This document shows positions 22,854 through 30,470 of a stretch of 30,470 nt of DNA, one piece after another. The DNA lies in NCBI GenBank assembly GCA_041481445.1, contig JBGPBV010000072.1, positions 1 through 30,470 on the forward strand, written 5' to 3'. The number at the start of each line of letters is the position of its first letter. Position 1 is the stretch's first letter. The DNA comes from AA29 sp041481445. GTDB taxonomy: Bacteria > Acidobacteriota > Vicinamibacteria > Fen-336. The position numbers and the translations under genes were made by a program. The notes under the pieces are model-generated. The model did not search any database and was not told the origin of the DNA. It worked only from the letters and a program-made list of their open reading frames with translations.

Positions 22854-22941
22854 CGCTTACGCTGGGAAGAGCGTCTGCGACCGTGCAGCGGTGAAGCTGG
22901 GAGGCTCCCCTCCACCACCCGCGGCAACGGCAGCCCGGACC

Positions 22942-22951
22942 GAGTAACATG
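22942..22951 (+). promoter_or_regulatory. Possible -10 element (GAGTAACATG), second copy
   Basis: Exact repeat of the ten bases at 2838-2847. It lies 89 bases before the radical SAM start in the 187-base gap 22854-23040, which otherwise contains only the Shine-Dalgarno GGGAGG of the next gene. No -35 was recognised. Confidence 0.25.
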
Positions 22952-23040
22952 ACGCCCCAGCGGACAGCCAGGAGTCCGGTAGGCTTCCGTCCCTGGCCGG
23001 CCGGGCGGGCCGGGACCCTGCGTCTGCCGGGAGGCGATCG

Positions 23041-24609
23041 ATGAAGGTCTTCCTGATCTACGTACGGGACGAGGACTTCTACCGGCTTCTGCCTCCGGAG
23101 CTCGGCGAGGGGCGCTTCGCGCCCGATCGCGTGCAGGTCATGGCCTTCCCTCCGCTCGGCATCGAGACCCTGGGCCCCGCGGTGCGCCGGCATGGCCACG
23201 AGGTCCGGATGTTCGACACCTGCCACCCGCGGATGAGACAGGAGCACATCGCGGCTGCGGTCGAGGAGGAGCGGCCCGACGTGATCGCTCTCTCGTTCCT
23301 GTCCACGACCTCGTATCCGGCGACTCGCGCGATGGCGCGCCGGCTGAAGGCGTCGGCTCCCCGCACGCCGATCATCCTGGGTGGCGTCTTCGCGACGATG
23401 AACGGGCGCCAGATCGTCGAGGACTGTAGCGACGCCGACTGCGTCGGCCGCGGCGAGGGCGAGGAGCTGCTGCCCGACTACCTCGCCAACCTCGAGACAC
23501 CCGAGCGGGTGGCAGGCCTCGTCTGGCGTTCGGGAGGCCGGGTCGTCGAGAACCCGCCGCGACCCATCCTCAGGGACCTCGACGCGTTCCCGTACCCCGA
23601 CCGTGACAGCCTGCCCATCGACTACATCGAGTCGATGCCGCTCGACGTGCCCGCGGTGCTGTCGCTCGACCGTTTCTGCACCATGCAGACCTCGCGGGGC
23701 TGCCCCTACCCGTGCGTCTACTGCGACATCCCGGCGCTCGCCGACGGCAAGTGGCGCCACCGCTCCGCCGCGCACGTGCTCGGCGAGATGCAGCAACTGC
23801 ACGACCGTGGCTATCGCTCGATCTACCTCACCGACGACCACTTCCTCCTGAAGCGCAGCCGCATCAACGAGATCTGCCAGGGGATCATCGACCGCAAGCT
23901 CGCCTTCCGCTGGGGCTGCGAAGGCCGCGTCGACTCGGTGGCCGTGGACCAGTTCCCGATCATGGCGCAGGCCAACTGCGGCTTCCTGGCCTTCGGCGTC
24001 GAGTCGGGCTCGCAGAAGGTCCTCGACCGCCTCAAGAAGATGCAGACGCTCGCCCAGATCGAGACCGCCGTGCGCCAGGCCAAGCGCCACGGCATCGCCA
24101 CGGCCCACGGCTTCTTCCTGGTCGGCTCGCCGGGCGAGAGCGAGCAGGAGATCCTGGAGAGCTTCCGCTTCGCGGCCCGGCTCGAGCTCGACACGTTCGG
24201 CTTCAACCGGCTGTGCGCCTACCGCGGCACACCGCTCTGGCACGAGTACGTCGAGCGCGGCATCATCGACGACGCGCGCGACTGGCACAAGTGGTTCAAG
24301 TGCTCGGACATCGATCCGACCGTCCTGCCGGGCGAAGTCGTAAACCGCGCCCGCCAGAAGGGCTACCTGCTCCTTTTCGCCCATCGGCTGCTGCTGCGTC
24401 CGGTGAAGACCCTGAAGCTGCTGCGCACGTTCTCGCGGCACATGAAGCTGAGGGACATCCTGACCCTGCTCTGGAGCCCCTTCCGCAGGCGCGCGCTCAC
24501 GCGCCAGCCGGAGCTGCCGGCGCGGATGATCGATCAGGGACTGTCGGCCCCCGTCCGCGTGCCGGTCCCGACCACGCTGCAAAGCCAGCTGAGCGAGGTC
24601 ATTCGATAA
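23041..24609 (+). CDS. Radical SAM protein with N-terminal B12-binding-like domain
   Basis: Protein of 522 residues. Residues about 30-155 have the Rossmann-like layout of cobalamin-binding domains (PPLGIETLGPAVRRHGHEV, IALSFLSTTSYPATRAMARR, PIILGGVFATM, GEGEELLPDY) but no DxHxxG motif, as in many class B radical SAM enzymes. The [4Fe-4S] motif is CPYPCVYC (Cys221, 225, 228), followed by GVESGS and HGFFLVGSPGE, the usual SAM-binding elements. The C-terminal 130 residues are basic, with an amphipathic or hydrophobic stretch (LLLFAHRLLLRPVKTLKLL), suggesting membrane association. GGGAGG lies six bases before ATG. Relatives act in methylation or ring formation of lipids, hopanoids, chlorophyll and natural products; no substrate gene is adjacent, so the reaction is unknown. 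Confidence 0.9.
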   Translation: MKVFLIYVRDEDFYRLLPPELGEGRFAPDRVQVMAFPPLGIETLGPAVRRHGHEVRMFDTCHPRMRQEHIAAAVEEERPDVIALSFLSTTSYPATRAMARRLKASAPRTPIILGGVFATMNGRQIVEDCSDADCVGRGEGEELLPDYLANLETPERVAGLVWRSGGRVVENPPRPILRDLDAFPYPDRDSLPIDYIESMPLDVPAVLSLDRFCTMQTSRGCPYPCVYCDIPALADGKWRHRSAAHVLGEMQQLHDRGYRSIYLTDDHFLLKRSRINEICQGIIDRKLAFRWGCEGRVDSVAVDQFPIMAQANCGFLAFGVESGSQKVLDRLKKMQTLAQIETAVRQAKRHGIATAHGFFLVGSPGESEQEILESFRFAARLELDTFGFNRLCAYRGTPLWHEYVERGIIDDARDWHKWFKCSDIDPTVLPGEVVNRARQKGYLLLFAHRLLLRPVKTLKLLRTFSRHMKLRDILTLLWSPFRRRALTRQPELPARMIDQGLSAPVRVPVPTTLQSQLSEVIR

Positions 24610-24669
24610 CGGTTCTAGCGGTTGCCCGTCCCGCCAGCCTTCCGCTTGTCCATCGCCGACCGATCCTCC

Positions 24670-26103
24670 TCAGCGGCAGGCCGCGGTGGCGTTGTTGCCG
24701 GAGCCGTCGGTGGCGGTGATCACCGCCTCGCCGCGGCCGACCTGGAAGTGCCGGACGCCGCCCGGCCCCATGTCGTTGACGAGCCGCACGCCCGGCTGGC
24801 CCGTCTCCGTGATCTTGATCGTCTCGCCGATGGTGAGGGCGAAGCCGCCGAGCCGGAGGGCGGGGGAGGCCGTGCAGTGGTCGGTCGCGGAGACCCGGAA
24901 GAAGCCGCCGCCACCGTGGCCGTGACCGGCGGGGTTCGATCCGGGCCCGCAGGAGACCTCGGGAGGGACCATGTCGTTGACGGTGACGGTCTGGGTGGCG
25001 GTGGCGTGGTTGCCGGAGACGTCGGTCGCGGTCCAGTGGACGACGGTCGGCCCGGCGAGGAACTTCGCGGGCGCATCGTTCGTGAAGGTCGGGACCCCCG
25101 CGCAATCGTCGGTGGCCGTCGGCAGGCCGAGGTTGGCCGGACCGCAGTCGGTCATCGTGATGTCGGGCGGGAGGGACGTGAACACGGGCGGGGTGGTGTC
25201 CACGACGGTCACCGTCTGGGTGCCGGTGGCGACGCGGCCCTTGCCGTCCGTGCCCGTCCAGGTGACCACGGTGCTCCCGCGCGGCAGCGGGCTCGGCGCG
25301 TTGTCGGTCACGGCGACGGCGCCCCCGTCGCACACGTCGGTCGCGAGCGGCGTCCCGAGCTGGGTGGCCAGGCAGGTCGCCACCGTGACGGGCGGCGGCG
25401 GGCGCAGGAGGGGCGTGGCCACCGGGCCCTGGCCGGAGTTGGGCACGAGCCGGCAGTTGTCGCTCGCGTCGGGCACGCCGTCCCCATCCGTGTCGGCGGC
25501 GAAGGTGCCGGTCAGGGTCGCGGTCAGGGTGCCGTCGTAGTCCCCGAGGACGGGCACGTGGACCTTGGAAGCCAACCTCACCACCAGCTCGATCGTTCCC
25601 TGCGCGAGGTCGATGTGGCCGGTCACGTCCTCCTTGGGATGCACGTAGCTCCTCTCGGTGTTGCCGTTCACGACGGCGGCCTCCACGAGCAGCACGTCGT
25701 CCTTCGAGATGGCCACGTCGAAGGCGCTCGCACCCGCGGGCAGGCCGACCACCGTGGCCGAATGGCCGATCTCCACGTCGAGCTGGGTGTAGTCCATCGT
25801 CTTGTTCTCCCCCATGCAGTCGCGATGGATGCGGAAGGGAGCGATGGAGGCGGTGGCCTGGGTGAGCACCCACACGCGGAAGCTGCCGACCATGATGGCG
25901 CCGTTGCCGGGGACGATCTGCAGCCGCCCGCCGGTGACGTCCGTGGTGAGGTCGACGTTGTCACAGGTTCCGGGGAGGGGCTGGTCGATGTGCAGGTTGC
26001 CGGAGAGCGCCGGGACCACCAGGGGCTCGACGTCGGCCAGGGCGGCGGCGGGAGCCAGGGCGGCGGCGGCCACGATCGGGAGGACCATCCACTTCGTCTT
26101 CAT
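24670..26103 (-). CDS. Exported protein with calcium-type DxDxDG repeat and HYR domains
   Basis: Secreted protein of 477 residues. Signal peptide 1-23 (ALAPAAALA). Residues about 24-203 are a beta-rich domain of unknown family. Residues 204-226 (DTDGDGVPDASDNC) are a thrombospondin type 3-like calcium loop. Two HYR domains follow (about 238-301 and 302-376; TTPPVFTSLPPDI, TATDVSGNHATATQTVTV), and a degenerate third ends near GSGNNATAACR. HYR domains are Ig-like and usually extracellular adhesion modules. The ATG at 26103 is selected because it starts the signal peptide; the longer open frame upstream to 26259 is not protein-like. It follows the lipoprotein-like gene by 17 bases, so they form one operon. 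It converges on the radical SAM gene 60 bases away; no terminator was seen between them. Confidence 0.85.
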   Translation of the reverse strand: MKTKWMVLPIVAAAALAPAAALADVEPLVVPALSGNLHIDQPLPGTCDNVDLTTDVTGGRLQIVPGNGAIMVGSFRVWVLTQATASIAPFRIHRDCMGENKTMDYTQLDVEIGHSATVVGLPAGASAFDVAISKDDVLLVEAAVVNGNTERSYVHPKEDVTGHIDLAQGTIELVVRLASKVHVPVLGDYDGTLTATLTGTFAADTDGDGVPDASDNCRLVPNSGQGPVATPLLRPPPPVTVATCLATQLGTPLATDVCDGGAVAVTDNAPSPLPRGSTVVTWTGTDGKGRVATGTQTVTVVDTTPPVFTSLPPDITMTDCGPANLGLPTATDDCAGVPTFTNDAPAKFLAGPTVVHWTATDVSGNHATATQTVTVNDMVPPEVSCGPGSNPAGHGHGGGGFFRVSATDHCTASPALRLGGFALTIGETIKITETGQPGVRLVNDMGPGGVRHFQVGRGEAVITATDGSGNNATAACR

Positions 26104-26120
26104 GGCGTCATCTCTCCCGG

Positions 26121-27275
26121 TCAGAAGGTCCGCACGATGCGGACGTCGGTCAGGGTCGCCCCCGGCTCCTTGAGCGAGGCGTCCACGCGGAACGGATAGG
26201 GCGCGGGGCCCGAGGGGTCGGGCTTGAGGGCCGTGCCCGCGCAGGCCGTCCCCGCGCATCCGACGGGTATGAGCACGTACCCGATGTCGGCCTGGCCGTC
26301 CGGGCGCTCGGTCACGGTGATCCGGAGCCGATCGCCGGACTGGTAGGTGCCGAACGGCGCCCCGCCAGGGCCGGTGACGATCGCGCCGTTCTCCTGCAGG
26401 ACGATGGTGCCGGTCGCGGTAAGGCGGATGCCGAAGGCGATGTCGTCGAGGCCGGGGCTCGCGTCGGGGAAGACGGCCGCGGAGAGCCCGAGCACGCGTG
26501 CCTTGTCCGTCTCGGTGACGGTGAACTCGGCGTAGGCGTTGTGGGCGGTGATGGTCTGCACGGAGGCGGCGCCGGCGTCGAAGCCGGTGGTGACGGCCGT
26601 CTTCAGGAGGCCGCTCAGGTCGGTGCCGGTCGGCTGCACGCCGACGAGGTCCGTCCAGACCGCCGCCGCCGGCGTCCGCCGCGGGTCCACGAAGTCGGGA
26701 CGCGACCCGCCGTCGTCACTGCAGACGCCGTCGACGCAGTCGTGCGCGCTCGTGGCGGTATGGGCGTTGGCCGCGCAGAAGGCCGGCGTATCCGCCGGGT
26801 GGGCGCCGCTGAGCAGCCGGTCCTCGCAAGCGGCCACGCACACCGCATTGGCGTCCGGATGGTTGGTGCCGATGGTGCCGCAGTTGATGCAGATCGGACA
26901 GCCCTGCGGGAAGTCGCACAGGTAGTACGTCGCCACCGGGACCCCGGCCGCGCAGGAGAGGCTGTTGCGGGCGGCGTCGGAGTAGTCGAGGACGACCGGG
27001 CTTCCCTTGTCCTTCAAGAGGAGCAGCGCGGCCTGGTCGGCGCGCACGCCGTTGACGATGTCGCCGGGCGTCGCGCAATGGGGCTCGGCCGGGTCGCGGA
27101 TGTCGCAGAACACCGCGCTCGACAGCGGCGGGTCTCCAGGCTTGAGGTTCTGATCGCTGGGCGGGACCGCCTGGAGGCCGAACACCAGGTCGCAGTTGGG
27201 AAGGGCCAGGAAGACCAGCGGGGCGAGCCACCCCAGCGTGGACCAGCCGACCTTCACTCTCAGACCGTCGCGCAA
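26121..27275 (-). CDS. Exported Cys-rich protein, lipoprotein-like N-terminus, function unknown
   Basis: Protein of 384 residues from the TTG at 27275. That start has a GGGGGG ribosome site six bases away and gives a signal with a basic n-region (MRDGLRVKV). A GTG at 27257 is the alternative. The hydrophobic stretch ends LALPNC, a poor lipobox, followed by DLVFGLQ. A Cys-rich segment (about 100-150: CDFPQGCPICINCGTIG, CVAACEDR) follows, then a beta-rich C-terminal half with EFTVTETDKARVLGLSAAVF and GDRLRITVTERPDG, resembling a lectin-like or laminin G-like sandwich. No named family is recognised. It is the first gene of a two-gene unit with the HYR protein and diverges from the ATPase regulator at 27373. 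Confidence 0.72.
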   Translation of the reverse strand: MRDGLRVKVGWSTLGWLAPLVFLALPNCDLVFGLQAVPPSDQNLKPGDPPLSSAVFCDIRDPAEPHCATPGDIVNGVRADQAALLLLKDKGSPVVLDYSDAARNSLSCAAGVPVATYYLCDFPQGCPICINCGTIGTNHPDANAVCVAACEDRLLSGAHPADTPAFCAANAHTATSAHDCVDGVCSDDGGSRPDFVDPRRTPAAAVWTDLVGVQPTGTDLSGLLKTAVTTGFDAGAASVQTITAHNAYAEFTVTETDKARVLGLSAAVFPDASPGLDDIAFGIRLTATGTIVLQENGAIVTGPGGAPFGTYQSGDRLRITVTERPDGQADIGYVLIPVGCAGTACAGTALKPDPSGPAPYPFRVDASLKEPGATLTDVRIVRTF

Positions 27276-27372
27276 GGTTCGCCCCCCTTCAGGAGTGCCT
27301 CTTTCCGGGACTGGGCGGCCTCCGGGCCGCCGTGCGAATGGCGGATGGCCCCCTCTAAAGGAGAGGCGTGAC

Positions 27373-30300
27373 ATGATCGTGCCGCCCCACGGCACGGCCC
27401 TCCCCGAGGACCCCGGGCGAGAGATGAGCGACCGGTCCCTGCTTCGGCCCCGCACCCCCCCCTTCGTGGGCCGCCAGGCCGAGCTCCAGGAGCTCATGCG
27501 GCTCCTGGGCCGCGCCACCCGCGGCGAGACGCAGCTCGCCCTGGTGGAGGGGCCGGCGGGGATCGGCAAGACGAGGCTGGCGGAAGAGGTGATGGACCGC
27601 GCCGGGCGGAGGGGAGCGCGGGTGGCGATGGGACGCTGCTGGCCGGCGGGCGAGGCCCCCCCGCTCTGGCCCTGGCGCGCGATCCTGCGCGACCTCGGCG
27701 CCCCCGAGGGCCTCCTCGACGAGACGCAGGCCGAGGCCGGACAGGGGCGCTTCGCGCGCTTCCTGGCCGTGCTCGAGACCCTGCGCCGCGCCGGCGCCCC
27801 CGTCGTCGTCGTCCTGGACGACGCCCACCTCGCGGACCCGGCCAGCCTGCTGCTGGCCCGCTTCCTCTCCCGCGAGCGCAAGCTCCCGCTGCTCCTCGTC
27901 CTGACCCGCCGCGACGGCGCCGGTGGAGAGGCGGAGACCCTGGAGACCCTCGGCGAGCTCGACCGCGAGGCCACGGTGATCGCGCTCTCCGGGCTCTCGC
28001 CGAGCGCGCTGCGCGCCTGGGTCGCGGCCACCGGCTCCGGCCGGCCGGACCCCGCGCTGGTGGACGCGCTGGCCGCTCTCACCCACGGCAATCCCCTCCA
28101 CCTGCGCAGCGTGACGCTGCAGGGCGAGCGCGGCGGGGGGGCGCTCGGCGGCCTCGGCCACGCGATCGCGCGGATCGTCGAGGGGCTGGCCCCGGTCGAC
28201 CGGCACACGATCGCGGTGGCGGCGGTGCTGGGGCCCGAGGTCTGGGTCCACGAGGTGGCGCGGGTGGCGGAGGTCGCGCCGTCCACCGCCACCGATTGCC
28301 TCGGCCGGGCGGTCGAGGCCGGGCTGGCCTCGATGACGGGCGACGGGCGCTTCGCGTTCGTGCACGACCTCGTCCGCCAGGCGGCCACCGCCTCGCTGGG
28401 CCTCTCCGAACGGCTGGAGGTGCATGCGCGAGCGGCGCGGCAACTCGGGGGGCACGACGCCGACCGGCTGGCCATGCGGGCCCACCACGCGCTGGCCGCG
28501 GCCAGCCGCTCCCGCGACGACGCCTCCTTCGCGCTCACGATCGCGCGCCAGGCCGCGCGCGCCCTGCGCGCCGTGGACGCCTTCGAGGCGGCGGCCGCGC
28601 TCCTGGCGCGGGCGGCGGAGATCCAGTCGGCGGCGGCGGTCGCGGAGCCCGCGGCCGACCTGCTCGTCGAGCACGCGGAGTCCGTCCTGGCCTGCGGGCG
28701 CCTGGCCCAGGCCCGGCCCCTCTTCCAGCGCGCGGCGCGCACGGCGGAGGCCGAGGGCGATCCCGTCGCGCTCGCCCGCGCCGCGCTGGGCCTGGGCGGC
28801 CTCTGGGTCGGCGAGCACCGCAGCGCCCCGGAGGCGGAGCGCGTGCGCGCCGTGCAGCGCCGCGCCCTCCAGGCCCTGCCCCCCACGGAGGCCGTGCTGC
28901 GCACGCGCCTGTGCGTGAGGCTGGCCGCGGAGGAGACCTACCGCGGGGGCTCGGCGGAGGCCGTCCTTTCCGGGGTGGAGGCGGCGCGCCGCACCGGCGA
29001 CGCCCACGCCCTGGCCGAGGCGCTCTCGCTGTGCCACCACGCGCTGCTCGTCCCCCAGCACGCGCGGCGGCGCCTCGACATCGCGGGCGAGCTGATCGCG
29101 GCCGCCGCCGCCGCCGGCGACGGCCTGCTCGCGCTCGTGGGCCTGTGCTGGCGCACGGCCGACCTGTGGCTCCTCGGCGAGCCGGCGGCCGCCGCCGGCA
29201 TGGAGGAGATGCGCCATCGCGCGGACGCCCTCGGCTGCCGGAGCATCCTCTTCATCGCGCGGGCCATGGACGTCATGCTGGCCGTGCGCGCGGGGGAGTT
29301 CGAGCGCGCGGAGCGGGAGGCTTTCGCCTGCCGCCGGCTCGGGGAGGAAGTCGGGGACGCCGACGCGCTCGCCTACCACGGCGCGCATCTCTCGGCCATC
29401 CGTGTGTTCCAGGGACGCGAAGCCGAGCTGGCCGACCTGGCCGCCTCCATCGCCGCCTCGCCCACGCTGATCGAGGAGAGGGAGCGCGCGTTCGCGGCCG
29501 CCGCCGCCCTCTTCGCGCTGCGCGCGGGCCGGCCGGAGCCGGCGGTGGAGATGCTGGACCGCCTGGCGCGGGAGGGGCTGGCCTCGCTGCCCGCTTCCAG
29601 CTCCTGGCTCGTGACCATGCTCGCGGTGGTGGAGATGGCCTCCGCCCTCGGGCATGAGGAAGTAGCGCAGGCGGCGGGGGACGCGCTGGAGCCCTACGCG
29701 GACCTCCCGATCATGGCCTCGCTGGCCGTCGTCTGCTTCGGCCCCGTGCGGCGCGCGCTGGCCCTGGCCGCGCGGGCGTGCGGCCACGCCGACCGGGCGC
29801 GGGAGCACCTGGCCGCGGCGATCGCGGTGAGCGAGCGGCTGGGCCACCGGCCGGCGGCGATCCAGGCGCGCGCGGAGCTGGCCCTCCTCTCCCTGCGGCA
29901 GGCCGGGCGCGGCGATCGCGAGCGGGCGGCTTCGGAGCTGCATGCGGCGATGGCGGCCGGCCAGGCGATGGGGATGACCGGCCTGGTGGCGCGCTGGCGG
30001 GCGGACGAGGGCGCGGCCGGCGCCGTTGGGGCGCCCCTCGAAAAGCACCTCGCGCAGATGGCGGCGGCGGCGGGCGGACGCTGGCGCGTGGTCCATGCCG
30101 GCCAGGTGGCCACCGTGGCCGACCGCGTCGGCATGCGCTATCTCGCCCGTCTCCTGGCCGCGCCCGGCCAGGGCATCCCCGCGCTCGCTCTCGTCTCGGA
30201 CGAGCCGGAGAGCGCGGCCGGGAGGGCCGCGGACCCGCTCGTGGACGGCCAGGCCCTGTCCGCGCTGCGCCGCCGGATCCGGGCGCTGCGCGAGCCGGCC

Positions 30301-30470
30301 GCCCTCGCGCCCGCCGAGCAGGAAGAGCTCTCCGCCCTCGCGCGCGAGCTCGCGCGCGTGACCGGCCTCGGCGGCCGGGTCCGCTCGTTCGTGGACATCC
30401 CGGAGCGCGCGCGGACGGCGGTGAGGAAGGCGATCAAGCGGGCGATCGGCGAGATCGAGGCCGCCAATCC
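27373..30470 (+). CDS. STAND-type AAA ATPase regulator with TPR-like helical repeats, 3' end cut by window edge
   Basis: At least 1032 residues are visible. FVGRQAEL (31-38) and Walker A GPAGIGKT (60-67) with Walker B VVVVLDDAH (144-152) define an AAA_16/STAND NTPase as found in signal-transduction ATPases. From about residue 350 to 900 there are Ala-rich helical hairpins consistent with TPR repeats. The visible C-terminus (HAGQVATVADRVGMRYLARLLAAPGQ..., then VTGLGGRVRSFVDIPERAR) matches a module often seen at the end of large bacterial STAND regulators, so probably only some tens of residues are missing. There is no N-terminal cyclase or DNA-binding domain. Start ATG at 27373 has AAGGAG nine bases upstream; ATG at 27424 is a weaker alternative. 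It diverges from the lipoprotein/HYR gene pair across 97 bases and may sense a signal relevant to them (inference). Confidence 0.88.
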   Translation, partial: MIVPPHGTALPEDPGREMSDRSLLRPRTPPFVGRQAELQELMRLLGRATRGETQLALVEGPAGIGKTRLAEEVMDRAGRRGARVAMGRCWPAGEAPPLWPWRAILRDLGAPEGLLDETQAEAGQGRFARFLAVLETLRRAGAPVVVVLDDAHLADPASLLLARFLSRERKLPLLLVLTRRDGAGGEAETLETLGELDREATVIALSGLSPSALRAWVAATGSGRPDPALVDALAALTHGNPLHLRSVTLQGERGGGALGGLGHAIARIVEGLAPVDRHTIAVAAVLGPEVWVHEVARVAEVAPSTATDCLGRAVEAGLASMTGDGRFAFVHDLVRQAATASLGLSERLEVHARAARQLGGHDADRLAMRAHHALAAASRSRDDASFALTIARQAARALRAVDAFEAAAALLARAAEIQSAAAVAEPAADLLVEHAESVLACGRLAQARPLFQRAARTAEAEGDPVALARAALGLGGLWVGEHRSAPEAERVRAVQRRALQALPPTEAVLRTRLCVRLAAEETYRGGSAEAVLSGVEAARRTGDAHALAEALSLCHHALLVPQHARRRLDIAGELIAAAAAAGDGLLALVGLCWRTADLWLLGEPAAAAGMEEMRHRADALGCRSILFIARAMDVMLAVRAGEFERAEREAFACRRLGEEVGDADALAYHGAHLSAIRVFQGREAELADLAASIAASPTLIEERERAFAAAAALFALRAGRPEPAVEMLDRLAREGLASLPASSSWLVTMLAVVEMASALGHEEVAQAAGDALEPYADLPIMASLAVVCFGPVRRALALAARACGHADRAREHLAAAIAVSERLGHRPAAIQARAELALLSLRQAGRGDRERAASELHAAMAAGQAMGMTGLVARWRADEGAAGAVGAPLEKHLAQMAAAAGGRWRVVHAGQVATVADRVGMRYLARLLAAPGQGIPALALVSDEPESAAGRAADPLVDGQALSALRRRIRALREPAALAPAEQEELSALARELARVTGLGGRVRSFVDIPERARTAVRKAIKRAIGEIEAAN

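Noticed and set aside
24610..24669. Bidirectional terminator between the convergent radical SAM and HYR genes
   Set aside because: No inverted repeat with a useful stem was found in the 60 bases, only a short direct repeat (CGGTT).
27455..27462. Run of eight C near the start of the STAND ATPase gene as a phase-variation switch
   Set aside because: Such runs arise by chance in DNA this GC-rich (ACC CCC CCC codons), and nothing else suggests phase variation.
26121..28904. 927-residue minus-strand open frame
   Set aside because: Only its C-terminal part (from about 27275) is protein-like; the rest is a Ser/Arg/Ala-rich shadow of the STAND ATPase gene.

Overview
The window is high-GC DNA, densely coding, with no gene-free stretch longer than about 200 bases. 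It appears to come from a Gram-negative bacterium: there is an outer-membrane barrel protein, lipoproteins, a Tat-exported Rieske protein and a sigma-54 enhancer-binding regulator. The mix of a giant BNR/Vps10-type exported protein, a periplasmic amidohydrolase, HYR-domain protein and propeller-like repeat proteins resembles Acidobacteriota or a similar soil/sediment phylum. That placement is inference: there is no rRNA or marker gene here. No tRNA, rRNA, CRISPR array, transposase or integrase was seen.

Layout. 1-863 (-): S1/P1-type zinc nuclease running off the left edge. 951-2813 (+): first of three paralogous secreted proteins, each with seven ~55-residue repeats and a C-terminal beta-rich domain. 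2879-6127 (+): large exported BNR/Asp-box protein. 6173-14327 (-): a seven-gene electron-transport operon. 14518-15936 (-): NtrC-type sigma-54 activator. 16008-16796 (-): HugZ-like FMN/heme protein. 16997-18838 and 18919-20763 (+): second and third repeat-protein paralogs in tandem. 20786-22096 (+): exported amidohydrolase, followed by a small TPR-like exported protein. 23041-24609 (+): radical SAM protein with a cobalamin-binding-like N-terminus. 24670-27275 (-): an exported HYR-domain protein and an upstream lipoprotein-like gene. 27373-30470 (+): a large STAND-type AAA ATPase regulator running off the right edge.

The centrepiece is the 6.2-14.3 kb operon. In transcription order it encodes: a one-heme cytochrome fused to an outer-membrane barrel (Cyc2-like layout), a blue-copper protein, a GltD-like flavin/Fe-S protein with a C-terminal double ferredoxin domain, a Rieske protein, a b6-type cytochrome b fused to a subunit-IV-like half, an eight-heme membrane-anchored cytochrome c, and a one-heme lipoprotein cytochrome. 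Starts and stops touch or overlap through most of it. A sigma-54 type -24/-12 promoter lies 31 nt before the first start codon by prediction. Two near-identical 17-bp palindromes lie about 113 and 171 bp further upstream, next to the gene for the enhancer-binding protein. The proposed reading is a regulated electron conduit linking the cell surface, periplasm, quinone pool and a cytoplasmic NAD(P)H/ferredoxin module; the direction of electron flow cannot be read from sequence.
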